Positions 1-8,309 of a stretch of DNA of 64,000 nt are shown here, in pieces. Location: contig NZ_JAXIVS010000027.1 of assembly GCF_034259325.1 (NCBI RefSeq), positions 1-64,000 of the forward strand. Direction: 5' to 3'. Origin of the DNA: Hyalangium ruber. Its GTDB lineage: Bacteria > Myxococcota > Myxococcia > Myxococcales > Myxococcaceae. Within the stretch, counting starts at the first letter, position 1. Each line of letters opens with the position of its first letter. The notes beneath the pieces are model-generated. The model was not told the origin of the DNA. It saw nothing but the letters and a program-made list of their open reading frames with translations, and made no database searches. A program made the position numbers and the translations under genes.

Positions 1-263
1 GCTCGGCCACCGTCGCCGCCAACCGCATCAAACCGCCCCTGCAGTATCCCGGCATCGTCGAGGACTATCGGAAGACCTTCGCCAAATCGAAGGCGATGAA
101 GGTCGACATCTTCCTCGCGCCCCACCCGGAGTTCTTCGACATGGCCGGCAAGCGCGCGCAGATGAAGGACGGCGCCCCCAACCCCTTCATCAATCCCACC
201 GAGTTCAAGCCCTTCATCGAGAAGCTGGAAGCCTCTTTCGAGAAGGCCCTGGCCAGTCAGTAG
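1..263 (+). CDS. Subclass B3 metallo-beta-lactamase, C-terminal part only
   Basis: The window opens inside this gene; the last 86 codons are visible in the frame starting at base 3 and end at TAG 261-263. The peptide has the arrangement seen at the end of subclass B3 metallo-beta-lactamases: an IVEDYRKTFAK helix, then DIFLAPHPEFFDM, which holds the late zinc-ligand His (APHPE), then a KRAQMKDGAPNPFINP loop and a closing amphipathic helix. Family members are zinc hydrolases of beta-lactam rings, normally exported. The HxHxDH motif, signal peptide and promoter lie outside the window, so activity cannot be judged. Similar folds occur in non-lactamase hydrolases, but the APHPE and PNPF segments favour B3. 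Confidence 0.8.
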   Translation, partial: SATVAANRIKPPLQYPGIVEDYRKTFAKSKAMKVDIFLAPHPEFFDMAGKRAQMKDGAPNPFINPTEFKPFIEKLEASFEKALASQ

Positions 264-476
264 CACCAGGTCCCCTCACCCCGAGAGCAGACGAAAACAA
301 CCAGCGCGAACGTGCGGCGCAGCAGCCCCGCGAGAGTCCAGCCGCTGCGGATCCTCGAAATGCCCGTGGTCGCACTGCCTTCACCAGCGGCCTCAGAAGG
401 GAGGGCCATCCCCGCCCGGATGCGGGCATGCCGCCCGCGTCGACGGCTTGACACGCCGCCCCCGTCTCGCCTTGGA

Positions 477-494
477 TGCGAATAGAGATTCGCA
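477..494. promoter_or_regulatory. Inverted-repeat operator in front of the TetR gene
   Basis: A perfect 7-bp inverted repeat with a 4-bp centre, TGCGAAT-AGAG-ATTCGCA, ends 17 bases before the chosen start of the TetR gene at 512. A further partial copy of the right arm (TTCGCA, 495-500) follows directly. A TTGACA hexamer lies at 448-453, so the palindrome would sit over or just after the -10 region. Position and symmetry fit an autoregulatory TetR operator; this is inferred from the sequence only. Confidence 0.6.
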
Positions 495-511
495 TTCGCA
501 TTCAAGGCCTC

Positions 512-1285
512 ATGTCCGCCACCACCACCTCTCCACGAGCGCCGCTCCAGGCGCGCAGCCGCGATACGCAGGCCCGCATCATTGAGGCGCTGCGGGCGCT
601 GTTGACGGAGAAGCCGCTGGACGCCATCGGGGTGCAGGAACTCGCCCTGCGCGCGGGCGTGTCGGTGGGAGGCTTCTACCGGCGCTTCTCCGGCAAGGAG
701 CACGCGCTCGCTCACCTCCTCTACGAGGGCTACGTGGCGCGAATGGAGGAGGCTGCCGCCCGTGTCCTGGATAAGGCGCGCTGGGAGGGAGCGGACACGG
801 CCGAGCTGGTGCGCGCGTACTTCGGGATGATGTTGGAGGTGGCGCAGGAGCACCTGCCCGTGCTGCGCGAGATGGTGCGGCGCCACCGCGAGAACCCGGA
901 CGAGATGGTGCAGAGCGAGGCGTCGCAGCGCTTCCGCGAGAGTGTCCACGTTCCCTTCGTGCGGCTGCTCTCCAGCCGCGCCGGCACCTTCTCGCACCCC
1001 GACCCGGAGCTGGCGCTCCGCTTCGCCTTCTCCGGCTGCTCCTCCATCCTGCGCGAGGCCGCCCTCTTCCCGCACATGCAGCCGCGCATGGGCGAGCTGC
1101 CACAGGGCGCGCTCGTGGAGGAGCTCACCCGCATGTTCTGCGCCTACCTGGGCGTCCCGCTGCATTCCACCGACTCCTCTCCCACCGGAGGTCCCCCCGA
1201 TGCGCCCCACCGCCCCACGCCGCGCGGCAGCCCGCGCGCTGCTGCTCCCCGCGCTGCTGCTCCCCGCACTCGCCGCCCGCGCTGA
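512..1285 (+). CDS. TetR/AcrR-family transcriptional regulator
   Basis: 257 residues from the ATG at 512; an earlier in-frame ATG at 476 would put the operator palindrome inside the coding region, so 512 is preferred. The N-terminal helix-turn-helix runs from about residue 12 to 60 (IIEALRALLTE, VQELALRAGVSVGGFYRRFSGKEHAL), a clear TetR DNA-binding domain. The rest is a helical ligand domain without a recognisable ligand class. The product is longer than usual (about 200 residues) because it ends in an Ala/Pro/Arg low-complexity tail. That tail is encoded where the gene overlaps the next one by 86 bases, so it may be a by-product of the overlap. Likely autoregulated through the adjacent palindrome and a regulator of the downstream DUF885 gene. 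Confidence 0.85.
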   Translation: MSATTTSPRAPLQARSRDTQARIIEALRALLTEKPLDAIGVQELALRAGVSVGGFYRRFSGKEHALAHLLYEGYVARMEEAAARVLDKARWEGADTAELVRAYFGMMLEVAQEHLPVLREMVRRHRENPDEMVQSEASQRFRESVHVPFVRLLSSRAGTFSHPDPELALRFAFSGCSSILREAALFPHMQPRMGELPQGALVEELTRMFCAYLGVPLHSTDSSPTGGPPDAPHRPTPRGSPRAAAPRAAAPRTRRPR

Positions 1286-2993
1286 GCCCCCAGCTGGCGC
1301 TGCCCCTGCAACACGCTCCTCGCCCGCGGCGCTCGTGCGGGAGGTGGCGGATGCGTACGTGGCGGAGAGCGTCCGTCGCTCGCCGCACCTCGCCGAGCAG
1401 GTGGGGGCGCCCACGCCCGTGGACCGGTGGACGGACAACACGCCGGTGGCCCTGCGCGCCTGGGAGGCGCGGCAGGACACCTTCCTCGCGAGACTCTCCT
1501 CGGTGGACGCGGCAGCGCTCCAGGGGACGCCCGAGTGGTTCGTGCATGGCATGTTGCGCGAGGCGCTCGAAGCAGAGCGGGCGCAGCGGGTCTGCCGGGC
1601 AGAGCTGTGGCGGGGCGTGGACCAGATATTCGGCTGGCACCTGGGCCTGACGCAGGCGGCGGCGGAGCAGCCGGTGGGCACGAAGGCCGAGCGCACCCAG
1701 GCCCTCGCCCGCTGGCGTGCGCTGCCGGGCTTCGTCCGCACGGAGCTGGCGAACGCCCGCGAGGGGCTCGCCCGCGGCTACTCCGTGCCCCGCCCCAACG
1801 TCGAGCGCGTCCTCGAGCAGCTCGAGGGGATGCTCGCGCAGGCTCCAGAGCGCTCCCCATTGTGGAGCCCGGCGGAGCGCAGCGGCTCGCCCGCCTTCCA
1901 GAAGCAGTGGACGGGGGTGCTGAAGAGCGACGTGTTCCCCGCGCTGGGCCGCTACCGAGACTTCCTGAAGAAGGAGTACCTGCCGCGCGCACGCCTGGAG
2001 TCAGGGCTCTCCGCGCTGCCGGAGGGCGCGGCGTGCTACCGGGCCATCGTGCGTGCCTACAGCTCGCTCGACGTGTCGCCCGAGGAGCTACAGAAGCGGG
2101 CGCAGGAGGCGCGCAAAGGGTTGGAGGCGGAGCTCGCGCCGCTGGTGCGCCGGCTCACCAGCCTCGAGGACCTGCGCGAGGGGCGGCGGGCGCTGGCCAC
2201 CGAAGCGCGCTTCGCCTTCGGCTCCCGAGAAGCGAAGGTCGAGCAGACGCGCGCCGAACTGGAGCGGGTGCGAGGACTCGTGCCGCGCGCCTTCTCGCGC
2301 ACCCCTGAGACGCCGGTGGTGCTGGAGGTGGCCGCCGCCTTCCGGGAGCCCTCCTCCCCGCCCGCCTGGTACGAGCCGGCCCCCCTGGACGGCAGCCGCG
2401 CCGCCACCTACTTCCTCAACCTCGGCGGTGCGGAGACGTCGCCGCGCATGGGGCTCGCGCCCTCGGTGGCGCACGAGGCGTGGCCTGGGCACCACCTGCA
2501 GATTGCCTGGCTGCGCGAGCGGAGCGTGGCGCACCCGGTCCTCCGACTGCTGTCCACCGCTGCCTTCGTGGAGGGCTGGGGGATGTATGCGGAGCGGGTG
2601 GCGTTCGAGACGGGGATGTTCGAGGACGAGCTGATGCGCGCCGGGCTGCTCGGCCACCTGACCGATGCGCTTGTGGCGCTGGAACTGGACCCAGGAATGC
2701 ACGTCTTCGGCGTCACGCGGGAGCAGGCGGTGCAGACGATGATGACCATCTCCAGCCGTCCCCGCGCCGAGGCCGAGCGCTATGCGGACCGGCACGCGTC
2801 CACCCCCGGCCAGCTGGCGACCTACATGACCGGCTACCTGGAGCTGATGCGACTGCGCGAGGAGGCCCGGAGCGCGCTCGGGGAGCGCTTCGATCTGCGC
2901 GAGTTCCACGACGTGGTGCTAGGGGATGGCCCCCTCGCCTTGCCCCTGCTGCGCCAGAAGCTGGAGCGCTGGGTGGCCGCGAAGAAGGCCTGA
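1200..2993 (+). CDS. DUF885-family exported metallohydrolase-like protein
   Basis: 597 residues. The chosen ATG at 1200 gives an Arg-rich n-region and an Ala/Leu hydrophobic core ending in AARA, a signal peptide; the longer frame back to 942 is a shadow of the TetR gene. The body matches the DUF885 family of large, mostly helical periplasmic proteins. Its signature, HEAWPGHH at residues 425-432 followed by LQ, is an HExxPGHH-type metal-binding motif, and a second conserved block (STAAFVEGWGMYAERV) follows. Family members are believed to be zinc peptidases or hydrolases of unknown substrate. It starts inside the TetR reading frame (86-base overlap), implying co-transcription. The catalytic motif is intact; the substrate cannot be told. 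Confidence 0.85.
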   Translation: MRPTAPRRAAARALLLPALLLPALAARAEPPAGAAPATRSSPAALVREVADAYVAESVRRSPHLAEQVGAPTPVDRWTDNTPVALRAWEARQDTFLARLSSVDAAALQGTPEWFVHGMLREALEAERAQRVCRAELWRGVDQIFGWHLGLTQAAAEQPVGTKAERTQALARWRALPGFVRTELANAREGLARGYSVPRPNVERVLEQLEGMLAQAPERSPLWSPAERSGSPAFQKQWTGVLKSDVFPALGRYRDFLKKEYLPRARLESGLSALPEGAACYRAIVRAYSSLDVSPEELQKRAQEARKGLEAELAPLVRRLTSLEDLREGRRALATEARFAFGSREAKVEQTRAELERVRGLVPRAFSRTPETPVVLEVAAAFREPSSPPAWYEPAPLDGSRAATYFLNLGGAETSPRMGLAPSVAHEAWPGHHLQIAWLRERSVAHPVLRLLSTAAFVEGWGMYAERVAFETGMFEDELMRAGLLGHLTDALVALELDPGMHVFGVTREQAVQTMMTISSRPRAEAERYADRHASTPGQLATYMTGYLELMRLREEARSALGERFDLREFHDVVLGDGPLALPLLRQKLERWVAAKKA

Positions 2994-3161
2994 GCGGCCC
3001 CGCTGGGTTGGCTCTCGTTGTAGCAGGGCCTCATGCGCGCGGATCGGCGGGACCGAAGTTTCCGCCGATCCAGCCTGAATCCCCGCTCTCCCATTCATCG
3101 AGAGCCCGACACATCCTCTAGTGAAATCGCCCGCCTCTCGCGGGCCTCCCGAGGACACGTC

Positions 3162-3893
3162 ATGGCTCACGAACACCCCGCCTCCGCCGTCCACCACTTC
3201 GTGCCGGGCTTTGGCGCCGACCGTGCTGCCCACTACGACGCCCAGGCGTCCGTCAACCTGGCCGGCATCCAGGCGGCGTACGAACTCTGCGTCAGCGCGC
3301 TGACCGCCCAGCTCGACGGCCAGGACACGGCGTCGCTGCTCTTCGTGGGACTGGGCACGGGCTCCGAGTTGATGCCCTACACGCGCTTCAACGTGCCGGG
3401 TTGGCGCTTCACGGGAGTGGATCCCTCCGAAGCCATGCTCGCCGTTGCCCGCAAGCGCCTGGAGGCCGAGGGAATACTTTCGCGCACGCATCTCCACGTG
3501 GGCGAGCTGCGCACCCTGCCTTCCGGCCCTCCCTTCGACGGTGCGCAGATGATGGGGGTACTCCACCATGTGGAGGGCGAGGAGGCCCGCATCGAGCTGC
3601 TGCGAGAGGTGACCCGACGGCTCAAACCCGGAGCGCCCCTCGTGCTGGGCTGCCGCGTCGGCAATGACCCCGAGCTGATGAACGTGGAGCTGCGGCGGCT
3701 GCGGGCGTATGGAATCCCCCCGGAAGATCTGGAGCGTCGGCGCCAGCTCTTCTCGGTGATACGGCCCATCGAGTCCGATGCCGCCCTGTTCGCGATGTTC
3801 GCCCGGGCCGGATTGGTGGCGCCGCGTCCGATCTTCGTCTCGCTGCAGTTCAAGATCTTCCTGGCGCGCTTCGAGCCCGACGCCGCGGGCTGA
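3162..3893 (+). CDS. Class I SAM-dependent methyltransferase
   Basis: 243 residues. The ATG at 3162 follows a GAGGA ribosome-binding site at 3151-3155; an upstream in-frame start at 3033 has no such site. The glycine-rich AdoMet loop is visible as LLFVGLGTGSELMPY (about residues 57-71), followed by the acidic strand end TGVDPSEAML and a motif-II-like segment FDGAQMMGVLHHV. These are the marks of a Rossmann-fold methyltransferase of the UbiE/Methyltransf_25 type. No substrate-specific features are evident. It stands alone between the DUF885 gene and the convergent 3929-8142 unit. Confidence 0.85.
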   Translation: MAHEHPASAVHHFVPGFGADRAAHYDAQASVNLAGIQAAYELCVSALTAQLDGQDTASLLFVGLGTGSELMPYTRFNVPGWRFTGVDPSEAMLAVARKRLEAEGILSRTHLHVGELRTLPSGPPFDGAQMMGVLHHVEGEEARIELLREVTRRLKPGAPLVLGCRVGNDPELMNVELRRLRAYGIPPEDLERRRQLFSVIRPIESDAALFAMFARAGLVAPRPIFVSLQFKIFLARFEPDAAG

Positions 3894-3928
3894 GACGCCA
3901 GGGGACGCGCCCGCTCCTGGAAGGGAGC

Positions 3929-4957
3929 CTAACGCTGGCGGCCGATGGTGCCCCAGGTGGGCGCGGACTTACCGGACTTCAACAAGGCGTTGGACGTGCT
4001 CGGCGGGTTGAACAGCTGGCACTGGGGCAGGGTCTTCGGATCGAGCCCGCTCACCTGGGCCCAGGTCTTGGCAGGGTCGGGCCGGACCATGGCGAAGTCG
4101 GTGTAGTTCTGGCTGACGATCGGAGCGTTGGCGGGCGGCGCGGGGTAGCCGGAGAAATAGAACGACTGCGGGTGGCGGTAGGGGGCTGCGGCCGTATCCA
4201 CCCGGTCGGGCGTCGCCTTGCTGTCGAACGCGTAGCCAAAGAGGATCGCCGCTTCCTGCGTCTTGTCGGGGCTGGCGCCTGTCTGGATCGGCTTGCCCGT
4301 GGCGTGGTCCACCCAGAAGGAGTAGCCCTGCACGCGCCCGTCGAGCTGGGCGCTGTCGCCCTGGCTGTAGGGCAGGTGCTTGATGAAGTCGCGCCGAGGC
4401 GGGTGGTTGCGAGGCGAGAACAGGCAGACCGGCGGCATTCCCTGGGGCCGATCGGACTCGTAGGTCACGAAGAAAGCTGTGTCGCCCAGCGAGATGAACG
4501 AGCAGGTGTAGTTGTTGGGGATCGGGAAGATCGGCAGGCAGCGCTTGTCGTAGTGCTCCATCATCGCGCCCCGGCCGCCGTCCCAGGTGCTGTCGTAGTA
4601 GGTCGCTCCGTACGAGACCTCGTAGTCCTGGCCCTCGACGAGCGGAGCCGGGGGCTTGCCATCGTAGGGCGGCAGGTGGGTCTCATAGTTTTGGAAGACC
4701 CGGTACATCGTCCAGTTCGACGTCCAGTACTCCGGATACTCGGGGTTGGTCGGCTCGCCTGGGCCTCGGGTGTACTCGCACTGGCGGTTGGCGCACTGCT
4801 TCGAGTGCGAGGAGTTGTGCACGCCGTAGGTGGCATAGACATCATCGGCCGCCCCGTCGTCCCGGGTGGCGGACTTGCTACAGGCGACGCCCCCCAGCGA
4901 CAGGGCCAGGGTGAGGGCGGAGACAGGAACAATGGGCAGGCGGGAAGGGTGGGGCAT
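3929..4957 (-). CDS. Lipoprotein of unknown function, third gene of VioB-like unit
   Basis: 342 residues. A lipobox ends at Cys26 (LGGVAC) after a short hydrophobic segment, so the mature protein should be a lipoprotein. The mature part is rich in Tyr, Pro, Asp and Asn (for example TYYDSTWDGGRG and YCSF-like stretches) with several Cys residues; I do not recognise a family. Some segments, such as TAFFVTYESDRPQG and YSFWVDHATGKPI, suggest a beta-rich extracellular fold. It begins 12 bases after the ferritin-like gene ends, with an AAGGAAG ribosome-binding site, so it is the last gene of the same operon and may work with those enzymes at the cell envelope. Confidence 0.75.
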   Translation of the reverse strand: MPHPSRLPIVPVSALTLALSLGGVACSKSATRDDGAADDVYATYGVHNSSHSKQCANRQCEYTRGPGEPTNPEYPEYWTSNWTMYRVFQNYETHLPPYDGKPPAPLVEGQDYEVSYGATYYDSTWDGGRGAMMEHYDKRCLPIFPIPNNYTCSFISLGDTAFFVTYESDRPQGMPPVCLFSPRNHPPRRDFIKHLPYSQGDSAQLDGRVQGYSFWVDHATGKPIQTGASPDKTQEAAILFGYAFDSKATPDRVDTAAAPYRHPQSFYFSGYPAPPANAPIVSQNYTDFAMVRPDPAKTWAQVSGLDPKTLPQCQLFNPPSTSNALLKSGKSAPTWGTIGRQR

Positions 4958-4969
4958 GGTCAGGCTTCC

Positions 4970-6037
4970 TTATGAGACGACCTGAGGGACGTACTCGAAC
5001 GTGAGGCCGGTGCCGTGGGCCGTGTCATTCGGATCCGGCTGCGTCAGCACCTCGTAGGCGAGGATGCGGAGCTGGTACATGAGGCCCAGGACGGTGTTCA
5101 GCCGCTGGGGCTGGCCTCTGAAGACGGTGTCGAGTCCCAGCAGGATCTGCATGTACGCCTGGTTGAACTCGTCCACCAACTTCCGCGCGCGCGTACCCAC
5201 GGGGTACATGGCGGCCTTGGCGTTTGGCGTCATCGGGAACACCTGGCTCTCGTCGAACTTCACGTCCAGGCCGGTATAGGACCAGCTCGCGGGCTGGGGC
5301 TGGATGAGCTTCGCGCCGTAGTAGATCTCTCCAAAGCGGTAGAAGTGCGCGGGATCGCCGTCGTCGTCTGTCGGGGCGTTCGTCGCCCCCTCGCCCTCGG
5401 AGACAATGATGTTCACGGCGCGCTTCGCATCATCCAGGGAGGTGATGGGGAACCAGTCCGTCACCCGGAACCACTGGGACTGGGTCGTCTCCGGGGTGAC
5501 CTGGGCGGACGCCGGACCCCAGGTGACCGGCATGGACTCGAGCATGCGGAGCAGGGCCGCGTAGAAGTCGCCGATGGTGGGGTACTCGCCCGAGGAGGCT
5601 GCCGGGTAGTCCGAGGTTCCTCCGCCCTTGAGCGGGAGCCGAAGCGGCTCTGTCGGTTGCTCGATGCGCATGAAGGTGTCGTAGATGAGCGACTTCGAGC
5701 AGGGCAGGAGGCCGACCTGCAGGTCATCATCCACCTGCATGGGCAGGGGGCCTGGGTAGCTCGGCACGAATCCTGGGGCGGCGAAGTGCGGCTTGCCGCC
5801 CAGGGCGACGAGCAGGTTCGCCGCGATCGTCATGTGCAGCATCTCCTCGCGCACGATGGAGGTGATGATCTGCGCAACGGCAGGGTTGCTGCCGGGCTGC
5901 AGGCTGTAGAGCGCCGTCAGGTAGGGCGGAATGGTGGAGTGCTCGAGCTGGATGGCGGCCTGGAGGAACTCGTGGAGATCCGCCTGTGTCCTGGCTTGCC
6001 GCAGCCGCTGGAGCAGGTTCTGTTTCACGCGGAGCAT
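4970..6037 (-). CDS. Ferritin-like protein resembling the C-terminal half of VioB/RebD
   Basis: 355 residues. The N-terminal 110 residues form a ferritin-like helical bundle with two metal-ligand helices: AAIQLEHSTIPPYLTALYSL (Glu and His) and SIVREEMLHMTIAANLLVALGGKPHF (EExLH). This is the pattern of the ferritin-like domain of VioB, RebD and StaD, enzymes that dimerise imino-acid forms of Trp or Phe. In VioB the domain is fused behind a large beta-rich half; here that half is the separate gene at 6070-8142, 32 bases upstream in the same operon. Free-standing members of this ferritin-like family also exist with unknown roles. No amino-acid oxidase (VioA/RebO type) is in the window, so an indole or phenylpyruvate product is only a guess. 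Confidence 0.75.
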   Translation of the reverse strand: MLRVKQNLLQRLRQARTQADLHEFLQAAIQLEHSTIPPYLTALYSLQPGSNPAVAQIITSIVREEMLHMTIAANLLVALGGKPHFAAPGFVPSYPGPLPMQVDDDLQVGLLPCSKSLIYDTFMRIEQPTEPLRLPLKGGGTSDYPAASSGEYPTIGDFYAALLRMLESMPVTWGPASAQVTPETTQSQWFRVTDWFPITSLDDAKRAVNIIVSEGEGATNAPTDDDGDPAHFYRFGEIYYGAKLIQPQPASWSYTGLDVKFDESQVFPMTPNAKAAMYPVGTRARKLVDEFNQAYMQILLGLDTVFRGQPQRLNTVLGLMYQLRILAYEVLTQPDPNDTAHGTGLTFEYVPQVVS

Positions 6038-6069
6038 GGAGGTTTCCTTTCACCGTGCGGGGGGACGCG

Positions 6070-8142
6070 TCACGGCTTCTCGCTGCCACTCTTGACGGAC
6101 TGGCTCTTCTTCAGGCGGGCGGAGACGGCCGAGGCGGTCTCCTTGTCCAGCGCGGGGATGGAGGCTCCCGGTTGGAGCGCGGCTCTTCGCTTCGAGACCT
6201 TGGGGGCCAGGGTGACGGCCTTGCCCTGGAGCTTGCGCAGATAGGCCAGCAGCGTCTGTTGCATGGCGGGCGGCATGTCGCGCGTCACGGGCATGAAGTT
6301 CGGGTCGTTCATGTCCAGGCTGAAGGCCAGCTCGATGATGGCGGCGTTGGCCGTGACGGCGTCCTTGTTGGACAGATCGACGAGCCGCTTGCTCATGACA
6401 GGGTAGAGGTTGCCGTACTGGGTGAGGATGGGGGCCACGTCCTCCCAGCTTGGATCGAGGTTCACCGCATAGCCGTCGCGCACGTGCAGGTAGACGGCGT
6501 CGAGCATGTGCTGCTGGCCGGTGGGGCTCTTCCAGCCCGCTGTCTCCTGGAGCGTGTACAGGAGGGTGTAGATCTGGCCATTCATGTAGGGAGCGGCCAG
6601 CGCGGGCTGCTTCTGGGGCGGGTCGCCGGCCTTCAGCTCTGGCGGCGTGTAATAGACGAGCCGCGCCCCCTGCGGATCCGTGGCCGTGACGGTCAGCGCG
6701 GTTCGTCCCTGGGCGAAGGCTGTCGTCGTAGAGGAGACCACGTCGAGCGGCCAGCCCATGATGGGAACGGGGATGTCCAGCGCCTGGTTGCCGGTGCCCT
6801 CATCGGGATCGGCGCCCGCCTGCGCCACGGTCAGGGCGGTGCTATCGAGGGGAGTGCCCCACTGCGCCGCATAGACAGACACGTCCACGGAGTCCGTGGG
6901 CTGGGGGTCGGGGTACTGGCTCTGTGGGTTGAGGCGCTGGACGAACTCGTCGGCGCGGACCAGGTAGCCCATCACCGTCTCGCGGGCCTTGAGCGTGTAG
7001 GACGGGCGCGGATCCTGGGCCACGGTGTGGATGAGGGCCAGCGGGTGGTCCTTGATGAGCGCCAGCGCCGCGGGAGGCAGCGGCAGCCGGACGATGCCAG
7101 CGGTGGTCTCCAGCCAGCCCGGCTCCTGGTAGGGAATGGCGCCGATCGTCACGAACTGGCTCGGGGTGAGCGTGGCGTCGGTGGGCAGGAAGGTGGGCTG
7201 CCCATTCGAGACGGTGTCGGCGACGGTCAGCACCGCCAACGACAGCTGGCCGAGGTCCGTCTTGACGTTCGCGTCGTCATCCAAGGGGATGGAATTACCG
7301 AGGTCGACGGAGACGGTACTGGACGCCATGTCGACCATGGCATCGAAATAGCTGAAGCCGGCGGGAAGCCCCCGGGGCGTTGAGGTGGGGGCGAAGCGGC
7401 GGCCCAGCACGAAGGTCTTCGGCTCGCTGGGCAGCGCGACACCCAGGGCTCCGACCACATTGCCGAAGGTGTAGCCCTGCGCCGCTGAGTTGTTGATGTA
7501 GTTGCGCCCGTACTTGTACACGCTGAGGCGGATGGAGAGCGCAGCCTCGGGGCCGTACCGTTCCACCAGGGTCCGCATCTGATCCAGCACCTTCGAGAGC
7601 ACCTTCGGGGCCGGGTCCCAGACGAGGTTCTGCAGGATCGAGGTGTAGGCGGCGCCCAGCGACTGCTGGTTGGGCGCGGTCCTCGGCTGCCGGGTCATGA
7701 GATCGCGGAACGAGGCGGGCCAGAAGTCTCCCGCGACATGGCCGGCGCCAGTGCCGTCCGTCAGCCGGATGCCCAGGCCCCAAAGGGCCGAGACCATCTG
7801 CATCTGGGGATCGAGATCGACCATCTTTCCGGCTGAGCGGCCCAGCGCGTTACCGACGAAGAGGCCAATGGCCGAATCCTGCGTGGGGTTGGTGACCCAG
7901 GTGCCGTCTGCCCAGAGGGCTCCCTTGACCACGCAGTTGACCAGACGGAAGGCGCCAGAGCCGTCGGGGTTCCACCAGCCACCCTCGGACGGAGGAGGTG
8001 GCTGTTCGTAGGAGGGCTGCTGCTCCTGGAAGGAGGGCTTGAAGTCTTTGTTGGAGTAGTGCCGGACGTCGTTGTTGACCGTCGAGACATCGGCTTGGAA
8101 CAGACCCGAGAACGTGATCCGGGGCCCCACCAGATAGCTCAT
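6070..8142 (-). CDS. VioB/RebD N-terminal-half-like protein
   Basis: 690 residues from the ATG at 8142, which is preceded by a strong GGGAGGGAGG ribosome-binding site; the ATG 30 bases upstream lacks one. The start (YLVGPRITFSGLFQADVSTV) resembles the VioB opening (PRIHFRGxxxVNxxTxN), and the region near residues 580-640 (YPVMSKRLVDL, then NFMPVTRDMPPAMQQTLLAYLRKLQG) follows the VioB segment joining its beta-rich half to the ferritin-like half. The comparison is from memory of the VioB sequence. VioB and RebD couple two imino acids in pigment pathways; here the polypeptide stops where VioB would continue into its ferritin domain, and that domain is the next gene. First gene of a minus-strand operon. 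Confidence 0.65.
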   Translation of the reverse strand: MSYLVGPRITFSGLFQADVSTVNNDVRHYSNKDFKPSFQEQQPSYEQPPPPSEGGWWNPDGSGAFRLVNCVVKGALWADGTWVTNPTQDSAIGLFVGNALGRSAGKMVDLDPQMQMVSALWGLGIRLTDGTGAGHVAGDFWPASFRDLMTRQPRTAPNQQSLGAAYTSILQNLVWDPAPKVLSKVLDQMRTLVERYGPEAALSIRLSVYKYGRNYINNSAAQGYTFGNVVGALGVALPSEPKTFVLGRRFAPTSTPRGLPAGFSYFDAMVDMASSTVSVDLGNSIPLDDDANVKTDLGQLSLAVLTVADTVSNGQPTFLPTDATLTPSQFVTIGAIPYQEPGWLETTAGIVRLPLPPAALALIKDHPLALIHTVAQDPRPSYTLKARETVMGYLVRADEFVQRLNPQSQYPDPQPTDSVDVSVYAAQWGTPLDSTALTVAQAGADPDEGTGNQALDIPVPIMGWPLDVVSSTTTAFAQGRTALTVTATDPQGARLVYYTPPELKAGDPPQKQPALAAPYMNGQIYTLLYTLQETAGWKSPTGQQHMLDAVYLHVRDGYAVNLDPSWEDVAPILTQYGNLYPVMSKRLVDLSNKDAVTANAAIIELAFSLDMNDPNFMPVTRDMPPAMQQTLLAYLRKLQGKAVTLAPKVSKRRAALQPGASIPALDKETASAVSARLKKSQSVKSGSEKP

Positions 8143-8309
8143 CTGTGCCTCCCTCCCCTGCGCAGAGGGCAAAGCCTAACCTGTCCGGCGCTGCCTCCCA
8201 AGGACTCTCGTGGAGTGCTGCAATGCCTCTCAGAAAGGTTTCTCTGTGGCTCTTGGCCGCATTGTTGGGCACTCTGTGCGCCTGGGTTCCTCTCTGCCGT
8301 GGAGCATGC

